This document shows, piece after piece, positions 9,100 to 16,789 of a stretch of DNA of 64,000 nucleotides (the first letter of the stretch is position 1; every line of letters starts with the position of its first letter). Made by a program: the position numbers and the translations under genes. The notes under the pieces are model-generated. The model ran no database searches. It was not told the DNA's origin and was given only the letters and a program-made list of their open reading frames with translations. The DNA comes from Vogesella aquatica (GTDB lineage: Bacteria > Pseudomonadota > Gammaproteobacteria > Burkholderiales > Chromobacteriaceae), in the NCBI RefSeq assembly GCF_028548455.1, contig NZ_JAQQLF010000006.1:124001-188000 (forward strand). The letters are read 5' to 3'.

Positions 9100-10227
9100 A
9101 TGCCTGTTATTACCCGAATCGCCCTGCCTGTTGCGGCCAGCCTGGCCCTGGCCGGCTGCGCTACATCGCCGCTGGCTAACAAGACCGCAGACGACGCAGC
9201 CATCTACACGCTGCAGCAAAGCAGCCTGGACGCCCGTTATAACTTTGACGGTACCTTGCGCATCAGCGACCTGGATATGCCGGCAGAGCTGGGTAGCCTG
9301 GCCAACCCGGATCTGGTAAAGGACGTGGCGCGCTCGTTCAGCTTTGACATGCGTGGTGCGGTAGACATGCCTGCCAGCCGCATCGAGCTGGTGCCGACTT
9401 TCCGCTTTGCACGGCCCAACCTGGAAAGCTGGGTGCGCGTACCCATGTTGTTCCAGCTGAACACCCTTACCGCCTGGGTGGATGCCTCGGCGCTGGACCT
9501 GGCCCTGCCACAGCTGCACGGCAAGCTGCTGAAGCTCACTGTGCCACAAGACAAGGTAGCGGATATTCCGGTGGATGCCGTGATGCGCGACCTGCCGCTG
9601 ATTATCGGCAAGGCGTACGCTGCGGTGGATAAAAAAGCCTTCACTTTCCAGCCGCTGAGCGATAGCGACCGCCAGAAGGGTGCCAGCTACCGTATCCGCC
9701 TCACGCTGGACCCGGCCGCCGATGCGCAGCTAGGCCGCATCATGCTGCAAGAGGTGGCCGCCCGTGTGAAGCGCTATAGCGCCAGCAAAGAGGTGCAGGC
9801 ACTGGCTGACAAGCTGTCCGAGGAGGTGGCCATGGCGCAAGGGGAGATGGCTTCCGAAAGCCAGACCGAGCTGCTGGTGGATAGCCAGGCCAAGCTGTTG
9901 GCCATGGAAGAACAGCGTACCTTGCGCGCATCCAAGCTCAAGGGCTTTAGCGTAACCCTGCGTACGCAGATGGCCATGCGCAACCACGGCCAGCCGGTAT
10001 TTACCGTGCTGCCGACTGCGGCCAACGTGCTGACACTGGACGAGCTCAAGGCACCGTCGTGGTTTTCCGGTGTTGCCGGCAAGGGTGGGGATGCAGAGCC
10101 TGTCGAGGCGGCCGAGCCAGAAGTCGATGCCGCAGAGGCCGCCGTGCCTGCCCAGGCTGCGCCGGTAGCGCCTGCAGCCAAGGCAAAGGCTAAACCGCGC
10201 AAGCCACAGCCTAACAAGGTGAACTAA
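9100..10227 (+). CDS. Lipoprotein of unknown function with Ala/Pro/Lys-rich tail
   Basis: I do not recognise a family. The start at 9100 is supported by GGGAGAG upstream and gives a classic lipoprotein signal (lipobox LALAGC, Cys around residue 20). The mature part is about 355 residues, soluble, with a helical region rich in Gln, Glu and Ala (about 225-290) that may be coiled-coil. It ends in a low-complexity tail rich in Glu/Ala and then Lys/Pro (KAKAKPRKPQPNK). The basic tail could bind nucleic acid or peptidoglycan; this is speculation. It is divergent from gph and ends at a strong terminator. Confidence 0.75.
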   Translation: MPVITRIALPVAASLALAGCATSPLANKTADDAAIYTLQQSSLDARYNFDGTLRISDLDMPAELGSLANPDLVKDVARSFSFDMRGAVDMPASRIELVPTFRFARPNLESWVRVPMLFQLNTLTAWVDASALDLALPQLHGKLLKLTVPQDKVADIPVDAVMRDLPLIIGKAYAAVDKKAFTFQPLSDSDRQKGASYRIRLTLDPAADAQLGRIMLQEVAARVKRYSASKEVQALADKLSEEVAMAQGEMASESQTELLVDSQAKLLAMEEQRTLRASKLKGFSVTLRTQMAMRNHGQPVFTVLPTAANVLTLDELKAPSWFSGVAGKGGDAEPVEAAEPEVDAAEAAVPAQAAPVAPAAKAKAKPRKPQPNKVN

Positions 10228-10242
10228 GCCACTGCCGCTGCG

Positions 10243-10272
10243 AAAAAGCCGCTCGATGAGCGGCTTTTTTTT
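10243..10272. terminator. Bidirectional terminator
   Basis: Stem AAAAAGCCGCTC/GAGCGGCTTTTT with a GAT loop and T runs on both strands, between the convergent lipoprotein and SDR genes. Confidence 0.85.
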
Positions 10273-10289
10273 GTGCGCGTCCGGCGTGC

Positions 10290-11018
10290 CTACAGCAGCC
10301 GGATATCCAGCACCGCCTGCTGGCCAAAGGCGGGGCTATGCAAGTAGCTGCAGATGGCCGTGGCGCAGTCGGCCGGCTGAGTCAGCTGGCCTTCGGCCTT
10401 CAGCGCGGTAAAGCGCGGCAGGTTGGGGAAGTGTGCCGGGTCGGCGGCGCGGATCTCGCCCTGCATGCCGGTATCCACCACACCGGGGTACAGCGACACC
10501 GCCAGCACCGGGTTGGCCGCAGCCTGCTGTTCCAGCGCCAGGGTACGGGTGAAGTGGTCCAGCCCGGCCTTGCTGGCGCAGTACACCGCCCAGCCAGGAT
10601 AAGGGTTGGCCGCAGCGCCGGACGAAATATTCAGCACGCGGCGCACCCCGGCAAAACCGGTACTGTGCGCCACAAAGGCATTGCACAGCACGATGGGCGC
10701 GGTGAGGTTCAGCGCCAGCGCCTGCTCGGCCGCGCCGTCGGCAAAGCTGCCTACGCTGGCGATGGGCTGCACCGTGCCGGCGTTATTGATCAGCGTCAGG
10801 CTGCTGCAGCCGCCCAGCTGCGCCAGCGCGCGCTCGGCCAGCAGCGGCAGCAGCTGGCTGTCGGCCAGGTCGGCGTCGATGGTGGCCAGCTGCGGGTGTG
10901 CCGGCAGCGGGCCGCAGTCACGCGCTATCGCCACTACGCGGCCGCCGTCGGCCAGCAGCTGCGCCACCAGCGCGGCACCTAGCCCGCGTGAGGCGCCGGT
11001 GACGATGTAGCCGTTCAC
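10290..11018 (-). CDS. Short-chain dehydrogenase/reductase
   Basis: A 242-residue NAD(P)-dependent SDR. It has the cofactor motif TGASRGLG near the N-terminus, NNAG in the middle, and catalytic Ser (NISSG) and YCASK (Tyr and Lys). The layout with a short N-terminus resembles the benzil/sepiapterin reductase-like SDRs. The substrate is unknown. Its ATG overlaps the rpe stop by 4 bases, so it is translationally coupled to rpe. Confidence 0.88.
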   Translation of the reverse strand: MNGYIVTGASRGLGAALVAQLLADGGRVVAIARDCGPLPAHPQLATIDADLADSQLLPLLAERALAQLGGCSSLTLINNAGTVQPIASVGSFADGAAEQALALNLTAPIVLCNAFVAHSTGFAGVRRVLNISSGAAANPYPGWAVYCASKAGLDHFTRTLALEQQAAANPVLAVSLYPGVVDTGMQGEIRAADPAHFPNLPRFTALKAEGQLTQPADCATAICSYLHSPAFGQQAVLDIRLL

Positions 11019-11701
11019 GCGCGGCCAACCTTGGCCAGCTCGGCGCGCATGGCGGCTATGGTGGCCTTGTAGTCCGGCGTGTTGTAGATGGCGCTGCCGG
11101 CCACGAAGGTGTCGGCACCGGCGGCGGCAATCTCGGCGATATTGTCCACTTTTACGCCACCGTCCACTTCCAGCCAGATCTCGCCGCCGTGTTTGGCGGT
11201 GTATTCGTCAATGCGCTGGCGTGCGGCGCGCACTTTTTCCAGTGCGTGCGGAATGAATTTCTGGCCGCCAAAGCCCGGGTTCACCGACATGATCAGCACC
11301 ATGTCGATCTTGTCCATCACGTGGTCCAGGTAGCTCAGCGGGGTGGCCGGGTTGAACACCAGGCCGGCTTTGCAGCCGGCTTCCTTGATCAGGCCCAGCG
11401 TGCGGTCGATGTGCTCGGAGCCTTCCGGGTGGAAGGTGATGATATCGGCACCCGCTTTGGCGAAGGCGGCAGCCAGCGCGTCTACAGGTTTTACCATCAG
11501 GTGCACGTCGATCGGTGCGCTGCTGTGCGGGCGAATCGCTTCGCAGAACATCGGGCCCATGGTGAGGTTGGGTACGTAGTGGTTGTCCATCACGTCGAAG
11601 TGGATGATGTCGGCGCCAGCGGCAATGACATTGCGCACTTCTTCGCCCAGGCGGGCAAAGTCGGCGGACAGGATGGACGGTGCAATACGGAATTGGCTCA
11701 T
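11015..11701 (-). CDS. rpe: Ribulose-phosphate 3-epimerase
   Basis: Interconverts ribulose 5-phosphate and xylulose 5-phosphate in the pentose phosphate pathway. The 228-residue TIM barrel begins [21 protein letters not shown]. It contains the metal and catalytic motifs [17 protein letters not shown] and [10 protein letters not shown], and [10 protein letters not shown] for phosphate binding. The start at 11701 is preferred over an upstream ATG at 11737 because it matches the family N-terminus. Confidence 0.95.
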   Translation of the reverse strand: MSQFRIAPSILSADFARLGEEVRNVIAAGADIIHFDVMDNHYVPNLTMGPMFCEAIRPHSSAPIDVHLMVKPVDALAAAFAKAGADIITFHPEGSEHIDRTLGLIKEAGCKAGLVFNPATPLSYLDHVMDKIDMVLIMSVNPGFGGQKFIPHALEKVRAARQRIDEYTAKHGGEIWLEVDGGVKVDNIAEIAAAGADTFVAGSAIYNTPDYKATIAAMRAELAKVGRA

Positions 11702-11838
11702 GGCGGTATTGTGGGCAGGGCTGGAAATGGGCGCCATTGTAAGCGATCGCCCCCGCCGGCGCGATGCGTGGCGTACAATTAGCCTTCGTATCGCGCCGAG
11801 GCGGCCAGTAGTTGGCCGCCCGCATCAAAGGACTTATC

Positions 11839-12216
11839 GTGAGCCAGAAATACCATATCACCGTATCGGCCGAAGCCATGTACCAGCAGCAGCACTCCAG
11901 CGTGGCGTCTGACCGCTACGCCTTTGCTTACTGCATTACCCTCAAGAATACGGGCGAGCAGCCGGCCAGGCTGCTGTCACGCCACTGGGTGATTACCGAC
12001 GCCAATGGCAAGGTGCAGGAGGTGCGTGGCATGGGGGTGGTGGGCGAGCACCCGCACCTGCAGCCGGGCGAAAGCTACACCTATACCAGCGGCTCGGCGC
12101 TGACGACCCCGTATGGCACCATGCGCGGCAGCTACCAGATGGAAGCTGACGATGGTCACACCTTTGATGCCGATATCCCCGAATTCCACCTGATTGCCCC
12201 GCGCGTGCTGCACTGA
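11839..12216 (+). CDS. apaG: ApaG-domain protein
   Basis: A 125-residue single fibronectin-III-like domain, the same length as E. coli ApaG. It contains the family signature GVVGEHPHLQPGESYTYTSG and GTMRGSY. The start is GTG at 11839, preceded by AAAGGA at good spacing; a longer frame from 11812 has no such site. The function of ApaG is poorly defined (Co/Mg resistance and phosphate-related phenotypes in enterics). It lies between rpe (divergent) and an ABC exporter. Confidence 0.92.
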   Translation: MSQKYHITVSAEAMYQQQHSSVASDRYAFAYCITLKNTGEQPARLLSRHWVITDANGKVQEVRGMGVVGEHPHLQPGESYTYTSGSALTTPYGTMRGSYQMEADDGHTFDADIPEFHLIAPRVLH

Positions 12217-12243
12217 GCCGCACCGCCACCACCGAAAGCCTGC

Positions 12244-14037
12244 ATGCGTCATTTTGCCCACGGCAATACCCCGCCGCCTAGCGACCGTAACGACCTGAAA
12301 ACCCTGAAGACCCTGCTGCCCTACCTGTGGCGTTTCAAGCTGCGCGTACTGCTGGCGCTGGCGTGCCTGATTGCAGCCAAGGTGGCGGGTGTCACTACGC
12401 CGCTGTATCTGAAAGATATCGTCGACCAGCTGTCACTGCCGGCCACCATGGCGGTGGTGCCGCTGCTGGCCTTGGCGGGCTATGGCCTGGCGCGGCTGCT
12501 GTCCGGCGTGCTGGGCGAGCTGCGCGATGCCATTTTTGCCCGCGTGGTGCAGGGGGCGGTGCGTACGGTGGCGCGCGAGGTGTTTTCGCACCTGTTCCGC
12601 CTGAGCCTGCGTTTTCACCTGGAACGCCAGACCGGTGGCATGAGCCGCGATATCGAGCGCGGCACCAAGGGCATCGGCTTTTTGCTGAACTTTACCGTGT
12701 TCAACATCCTGCCCACACTGGTGGAAATCGGCCTGGTGATCGGCATTTTGCTGCATCGCTATAACGCCTGGTTTGCCGTGGTGACCTTTGCCACCATTGC
12801 CATCTATATCGTGTTTACCCTGGTGATTACCGAGTGGCGCACGGTGTTCCGCCGCAGCATGAATGACCTGGATTCCAAGGCCAACAGCAAGGCCATCGAT
12901 GCGCTGATCAACTACGAAACGGTCAAGTACTTTGGTAATGAGGGCTACGAAACCCGCCGTTACGACGGCAACCTGGCGTCGTGGGAGCAGTCCGCCATCA
13001 AGAACCAGGTGTCGCTGTCGTTCCTGAACGCGGGGCAGGGCGCCATCATCGCCACCGGTGTGACGCTGATCATGTGGTTGGCCGCACGCGGGGTAAACCA
13101 GGGCGAAATGACGGTAGGGGACGTGGTACTGGTAGCCACCTTCATTACCCAGCTGTGGGCGCCGCTGCATTTCCTGGGTTTTGTCTACCGCGAAATCCGC
13201 CATTCGCTGGCGGACATGGAGCGCATGTTCACGCTGCTGAATGTGGGTGCCGAGGTGGCAGACCGCCCGACGGCGCAGCCATTGGCCAGCCGGGACGTGG
13301 CGATCCGCTTCGATGGCGTAGGCTTTGGCTACGACGCCAAGCGCACCATTCTGCATGACGTCAGCTTTGATATCCCTGCCGGGCATACCGTGGCGGTGGT
13401 AGGGGCGAGTGGCGCGGGCAAGTCCACGCTGTCGCGCCTGCTGTTCCGTTTTTACGATGTTGGCAGCGGGGCTATCCGCTTTAATGGCACGGATGTCCGC
13501 GAGCTCAGCCAGGACAGCCTGCGCGCGCATATCGGCATCGTGCCGCAAGACACGGTGCTGTTTAATGACAGCATCTATTACAACATTGCCTACGGCCGCC
13601 CCGACGCCACGCGGGAAGAGGTGATCGACGCTGCCCGCTCGGCGCACATCCACGACTTTGTGATGGGCCTGCCGGACGGCTACGACACCACGGTGGGCGA
13701 GCGTGGCCTCAAACTGTCGGGTGGCGAGAAGCAGCGCGTGGCCATCGCCCGCACCATCCTGAAAAACCCGCCGGTGCTGATTTTTGACGAGGCCACCAGT
13801 GCGCTGGATTCGCGTACCGAAAAGGCCATCCAGGCCGAGCTGCTCAGCATTGCGGCCAACCGTACCACGCTGATCATCGCGCACCGGCTATCTACCATTG
13901 CCGAGGCGGATTGCATTCTGGTGATGGATGGTGGACGTATTATCGAGCGCGGTACGCACCGCGAGCTGCTGGCGCACGGTGGGCGTTACGCTGAGATGTG
14001 GCGCTTGCAGCAAGAGGGTGAGGCGCTGGACGCCTGA
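12244..14037 (+). CDS. Atm1/ABCB7-type ABC exporter, fused membrane and ATPase domains
   Basis: A 597-residue half-transporter. Six membrane helices (about 25-325) are followed by an ATPase with Walker A GASGAGKST (about 386-394), signature LSGGEKQR (491-498), Walker B VLIFDEATSALD and the H-loop IIAHRLST. The membrane part contains the pattern seen in Atm1/HMT1 proteins (SKAIDALINYETVKYFGNE), which export glutathione-based sulfur or heavy-metal conjugates. Function as a homodimer at the inner membrane is inferred from the family. It starts 27 bases after apaG and ends before two tandem terminators. Confidence 0.92.
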   Translation: MRHFAHGNTPPPSDRNDLKTLKTLLPYLWRFKLRVLLALACLIAAKVAGVTTPLYLKDIVDQLSLPATMAVVPLLALAGYGLARLLSGVLGELRDAIFARVVQGAVRTVAREVFSHLFRLSLRFHLERQTGGMSRDIERGTKGIGFLLNFTVFNILPTLVEIGLVIGILLHRYNAWFAVVTFATIAIYIVFTLVITEWRTVFRRSMNDLDSKANSKAIDALINYETVKYFGNEGYETRRYDGNLASWEQSAIKNQVSLSFLNAGQGAIIATGVTLIMWLAARGVNQGEMTVGDVVLVATFITQLWAPLHFLGFVYREIRHSLADMERMFTLLNVGAEVADRPTAQPLASRDVAIRFDGVGFGYDAKRTILHDVSFDIPAGHTVAVVGASGAGKSTLSRLLFRFYDVGSGAIRFNGTDVRELSQDSLRAHIGIVPQDTVLFNDSIYYNIAYGRPDATREEVIDAARSAHIHDFVMGLPDGYDTTVGERGLKLSGGEKQRVAIARTILKNPPVLIFDEATSALDSRTEKAIQAELLSIAANRTTLIIAHRLSTIAEADCILVMDGGRIIERGTHRELLAHGGRYAEMWRLQQEGEALDA

Positions 14038-14062
14038 GCCGCAAGCTTGGCTGCATGTGGCA

Positions 14063-14087
14063 ACGCCCCGCTTTGGCGGGGCGTTTT
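14063..14087 (+). terminator. Terminator of the ABC exporter gene
   Basis: Stem ACGCCCCGC/GCGGGGCGT with a TTTG loop, then TTTT. Confidence 0.85.
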
Positions 14088-14099
14088 AGCTGCAATGAC

Positions 14100-14129
14100 A
14101 AAAGCCCCGCACTGCTGTGCGGGGCTTTT
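14100..14129. terminator. Second terminator, also the tRNA-Thr terminator on the minus strand
   Basis: A 13-bp perfect stem AAAAGCCCCGCAC with complement around TGCT, with T runs on both sides. It ends 8 bases from the 3' end of the tRNA. Confidence 0.85.
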
Positions 14130-14137
14130 GCTTTGTC

Positions 14138-14213
14138 TGGTGCCGGAGAAAGGAGTCGAACCCTCGACCTTCTGATTACAAGTCAGCTGCTCTACCAACT
14201 GAGCTACACCGGC
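14138..14213 (-). tRNA. tRNA-Thr (anticodon TGT)
   Basis: A 76-base gene on the minus strand beginning GCCGGTGTAGCTCAGTTGG and ending with encoded CCA. The D-loop (AGTTGGTAGA), anticodon loop CTTGTAA with TGT, and T-loop GGTTCGACTCC are clear. The acceptor stem pairs GCCGG with CCGGC; its sixth pair looks like T-T. It reads ACA (and other ACN) threonine codons. Confidence 0.95.
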
Positions 14214-14224
14214 GAAGAAGGTGA

Positions 14225-14253
14225 ATTATGCCGTCACTTTTTATGCTTGGCAA
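14225..14253 (-). promoter_or_regulatory. Probable sigma70 promoter of tRNA-Thr
   Basis: On the minus strand, TTGCCA (14248-14253), a 17-base spacer and CATAAT (14225-14230) lie just upstream of the tRNA. The promoter overlaps the last codons of the upstream basic-protein gene. Confidence 0.55.
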
Positions 14254-14842
14254 GACGTTGTTTGGTGTTTTTTGTGGCTTTGCCGGGTTTTACCACCTTT
14301 TTGCTGGGCTGGGCCTTGCGGCTGCTCGCTTTTTGCACGCGGGCGCTGTGGCGGGTTTTCTGCCGTTTTGCTTCACGTACCGCGGTGGGTTTCAATAGCG
14401 TTGCTTTTTTGCTACGTACGCTTTGCCGCGCTTTGGCCTGGCTGCGCAGGCTGGGTTTCTGGCGTTTTGCTACCGCTTTGCTTGCCTGGGTGCGCTTTTT
14501 GCCGATTTTTTGCGTACGAGGTGCTTGTGTGGCCTTACGTGCTTTGCTGGCTGGCGCTCTGGCTTGTTGCTTGTTTTTGCTGGCTTTCCTGCTGCTGGCC
14601 TGGGTTTGGTTTGCCGGTTTTGCACGGCTGGCCTGGCTCTGGCGTGGCTCGTTGTTCTTTTCGGCGCTTGGTGCCGGACTGGCTGGTGGCAGGCTCAGCG
14701 GTTTGGCCTTGGGCGGCTTGGGTGGTGGTGCCGGCTGGAAATCGCCCGGAAGCGGGGCGTCTTCACCCTCTGCGAAGCTGGGGGTGGCAGAAAATGCCAC
14801 GGCAGCGATGAGTATGGAAGCAATGGTGCGGGTTAATTGCAT
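14234..14842 (-). CDS. Secreted, very basic Lys/Arg/Ala/Ser-rich protein (histone H1-like composition)
   Basis: A 202-residue protein with a clean Sec signal peptide (about 1-24, cut after SFA). A proline-rich acidic-to-neutral linker follows (PLPGDFQPAPPPKPPKAKPL), then about 140 residues of low complexity rich in Lys, Arg, Ala, Ser and Gln, without hydrophobic core or cysteine. Similar KA-rich tails occur in cytoplasmic histone H1-like proteins, but here the signal peptide predicts a periplasmic or secreted location. Binding of DNA, LPS or peptidoglycan is possible and unproven. Base composition is slightly AT-richer than its neighbours because of Lys codons. Confidence 0.75.
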   Translation of the reverse strand: MQLTRTIASILIAAVAFSATPSFAEGEDAPLPGDFQPAPPPKPPKAKPLSLPPASPAPSAEKNNEPRQSQASRAKPANQTQASSRKASKNKQQARAPASKARKATQAPRTQKIGKKRTQASKAVAKRQKPSLRSQAKARQSVRSKKATLLKPTAVREAKRQKTRHSARVQKASSRKAQPSKKVVKPGKATKNTKQRLAKHKK

Positions 14843-14881
14843 TTGAATGATTCTGTTCGGTTGGCCCGGGGGTTTTTCGCA

Positions 14882-14910
14882 TTGTAGCGCCAGTATGGGG
14901 TTGCTATATT
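14882..14910 (+). promoter_or_regulatory. Probable sigma70 promoter of the amino-acid binding protein gene
   Basis: TTGTAG (14882-14887), a 17-base spacer and TATATT (14905-14910) lie about 60 bases upstream of the start at 14971. Confidence 0.55.
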
Positions 14911-14970
14911 AGCACGCAGCCCAATCCCAAAAGGAAAAGGGTTCAGTGCAGGAAATCAAGGAGATTAGGG

Positions 14971-15792
14971 ATGAAACAAACGAGAAGAACATTGCTGGCG
15001 GGTATGCTGTTGTCTGCTTTTGCCTTGAGCGGTTGCGGCCAGAAAGCACCGGAAGCAGCGGGGGCGTCGGCTCCTGTGGCGGAGGCGTCGGCTACCGGGG
15101 GGGATGTCAAAGAGTACGTGGTGGGCACCGATGCCAGCTATGCACCGTTTGAATTCCAGACCGACAAGGGTGACATCGTCGGGTTTGACGTCGAAGTGCT
15201 CAGCGCCGCTGCAGCCAAGGGCGGGTTCAAGGTGAAGTTCATCAATACGCCGTGGGAAGGCATGTTTGCCACGGTGAATCAGGGCGACCGCGATATCCTG
15301 TCGTCAGCCATCACCATTACCGACGAGCGCAAGCAGAGCATGGATTTTTCCGATCCGTACTTTGAGGCTCGCCAGCTGATTGCGGTGGCCAAAGGTGTCT
15401 CGGACGTGAAAACTTTCCAGGACCTGAAAAACAAGAAAGTAGCCGTGCAGACCGGTACGACCGGTGATGAAGTGGTACAAAAGCTGCTGGGCAAGACCAA
15501 CGCGAATATCAAGCGCTTCGAGAATATGCCGCTGGCACTCAAAGAGCTGGAAACCGGTGGTGTTGATGCCGCGGTGGGTGATAACGGCGTGGTGATCAAC
15601 TACGTCAAAAACAACCCGCAGCATGGCATGGTTACGGTAGAAGATACCAAGAGCTTTGCCCCCGAGTACTATGGTTTTGCTGTGAAAAAAGGCAATGCCG
15701 AGCTGTTGGGCAAGGTAAATGCCGGCCTGAAAGCCATCAAGGCTGACGGTACGTACGACCAGATTTTCAATAAATACTTCGGCGCCAAATAA
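14971..15792 (+). CDS. Polar amino-acid ABC transporter substrate-binding lipoprotein
   Basis: A 273-residue family 3 solute-binding protein. The signal ends in lipobox ALSGC (Cys around 22) and is followed by an Ala/Glu/Ser-rich linker. The mature core has TDASYAPFEFQTDKGDIVGFDVEV, INTPWEGMFATVNQGD and SSAITITDERKQSMDFSDPYF, typical of glutamine/arginine/lysine binders. A strong AAGGAG precedes the ATG. The next gene is the cognate permease, but a terminator separates them, so binding protein is probably made in excess. The amino acid cannot be told from sequence alone. Confidence 0.92.
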   Translation: MKQTRRTLLAGMLLSAFALSGCGQKAPEAAGASAPVAEASATGGDVKEYVVGTDASYAPFEFQTDKGDIVGFDVEVLSAAAAKGGFKVKFINTPWEGMFATVNQGDRDILSSAITITDERKQSMDFSDPYFEARQLIAVAKGVSDVKTFQDLKNKKVAVQTGTTGDEVVQKLLGKTNANIKRFENMPLALKELETGGVDAAVGDNGVVINYVKNNPQHGMVTVEDTKSFAPEYYGFAVKKGNAELLGKVNAGLKAIKADGTYDQIFNKYFGAK

Positions 15793-15803
15793 CAAAACGG
15801 GCA

Positions 15804-15840
15804 GCGGCGGGTCTGCGGGCAGATCCGCCGCTTTCTTTTT
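15804..15840 (+). terminator. Intercistronic terminator/attenuator between binding protein and permease
   Basis: A 13-bp stem (15804-15816 with 15819-15831, one G-T pair) followed by TTTCTTTTT. It probably lets only part of the transcription reach the permease. Confidence 0.75.
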
Positions 15841-15859
15841 ATAAAGCCGGGAGCAGAGC

Positions 15860-16603
15860 ATGGATTTCCGTTGGGGCATGATTGCCGATTACGCACCTTT
15901 GTTTGTCGAGGGTGCAAAGATGACCGTAGGTATTACCCTGGTCGCAGTAGTGCTGGGTACCTTGATCGGTCTGTTTATGGGTATGGCGCGTCTGGCCGAA
16001 GCCAAGCATGGTGCGGCCAAGTATGTGCTGAAGTTTGGCGTGCGCTGGCCTTCTGCGGCGTATGTCGCGTTTTTCCGGGGTACGCCGCTGTTTGTGCAGA
16101 TTCTGCTGGTGCATTTTGCCTTGATGCCCATGCTGATTCACCCGGTGGACGGCGTGCTGATCAACGGCGAGTTGGCGCGTGAGCTGCGTCAGAATTACGG
16201 CGCCTTTTTGTCCGGCCTGCTGGCGCTGACGCTGAATGCCGGGGCGTATATCACCGAGATTTTCCGTGCTGGCATCCAGTCCATCGACCGTGGCCAGATG
16301 GAGGCGGCGCGCTCGCTGGGCCTGAGCTACGGCCAGACCATGAAGTTCGTTATCGTGCCGCAGGCTTTCCGCCGCATGCTGCCGCCGCTGGGTAACGAGG
16401 CCATCATGCTGCTCAAAGACAGCTCGCTGGTGTCGGCTATCGGCCTGGCCGAGCTCGCTTATGCCGCGCGTACCGTGGCGGGTGTGTATTCGCGCTACTG
16501 GGAGCCGTATCTCACGATTTCCTTCATCTACCTGGCGTTGACCATGCTGATGGCGTGGGGTATTTCCCGCCTGGAGAAAAAGCTGCATATCGGCACGCGC
16601 TAA
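15860..16603 (+). CDS. Amino-acid ABC transporter permease (HisM/GlnP type)
   Basis: A 247-residue inner-membrane permease with about five membrane segments. It has FFRGTPLFVQILL and the EAA loop YITEIFRAGIQSIDRGQMEAARSLG, typical of polar amino-acid permeases. The region around 95-115 (MLIHPVDGVLINGELARELRQ) is an extra loop between helices. It pairs with the binding lipoprotein upstream. No ATP-binding subunit follows; the next gene is gyrA, so an ATPase encoded elsewhere must be used. Confidence 0.92.
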   Translation: MDFRWGMIADYAPLFVEGAKMTVGITLVAVVLGTLIGLFMGMARLAEAKHGAAKYVLKFGVRWPSAAYVAFFRGTPLFVQILLVHFALMPMLIHPVDGVLINGELARELRQNYGAFLSGLLALTLNAGAYITEIFRAGIQSIDRGQMEAARSLGLSYGQTMKFVIVPQAFRRMLPPLGNEAIMLLKDSSLVSAIGLAELAYAARTVAGVYSRYWEPYLTISFIYLALTMLMAWGISRLEKKLHIGTR

Positions 16604-16622
16604 GCGCCGGCCAAGCAAAAGA

Positions 16623-16654
16623 AGCCCCCTGTTGTGATGGCCAGGGGGCTTTTG
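16623..16654 (+). terminator. Terminator after the permease gene
   Basis: Stem AGCCCCCTG/CAGGGGGCT (16623-16631 with 16642-16650) followed by TTT. Confidence 0.8.
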
Positions 16655-16729
16655 CATGGTGCGGGCTGTGTAATGTGCTGCAAAAAGTGCTTGCGCTATT
16701 TTTGCATGCCCGCTGCTCGCCGCCGGGGC

Positions 16730-16756
16730 TTGCCGGACATGGGTTTGTGGTAGAAT
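16730..16756 (+). promoter_or_regulatory. Possible gyrA promoter
   Basis: TTGCCG (16730-16735) and TAGAAT (16751-16756), about 34 bases before the gyrA start. Spacing of 15-16 is slightly short. Confidence 0.4.
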
Positions 16757-16789
16757 GGGCGATATTTTTTGCCTCTGATACGGATTTCC

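Noticed and set aside
12433-13884. A 483-codon open frame on the - strand
   Set aside because: Shadow of the ABC exporter gene; composition (His, Gln, Ala, Arg-rich) is typical of reverse-frame artefacts.
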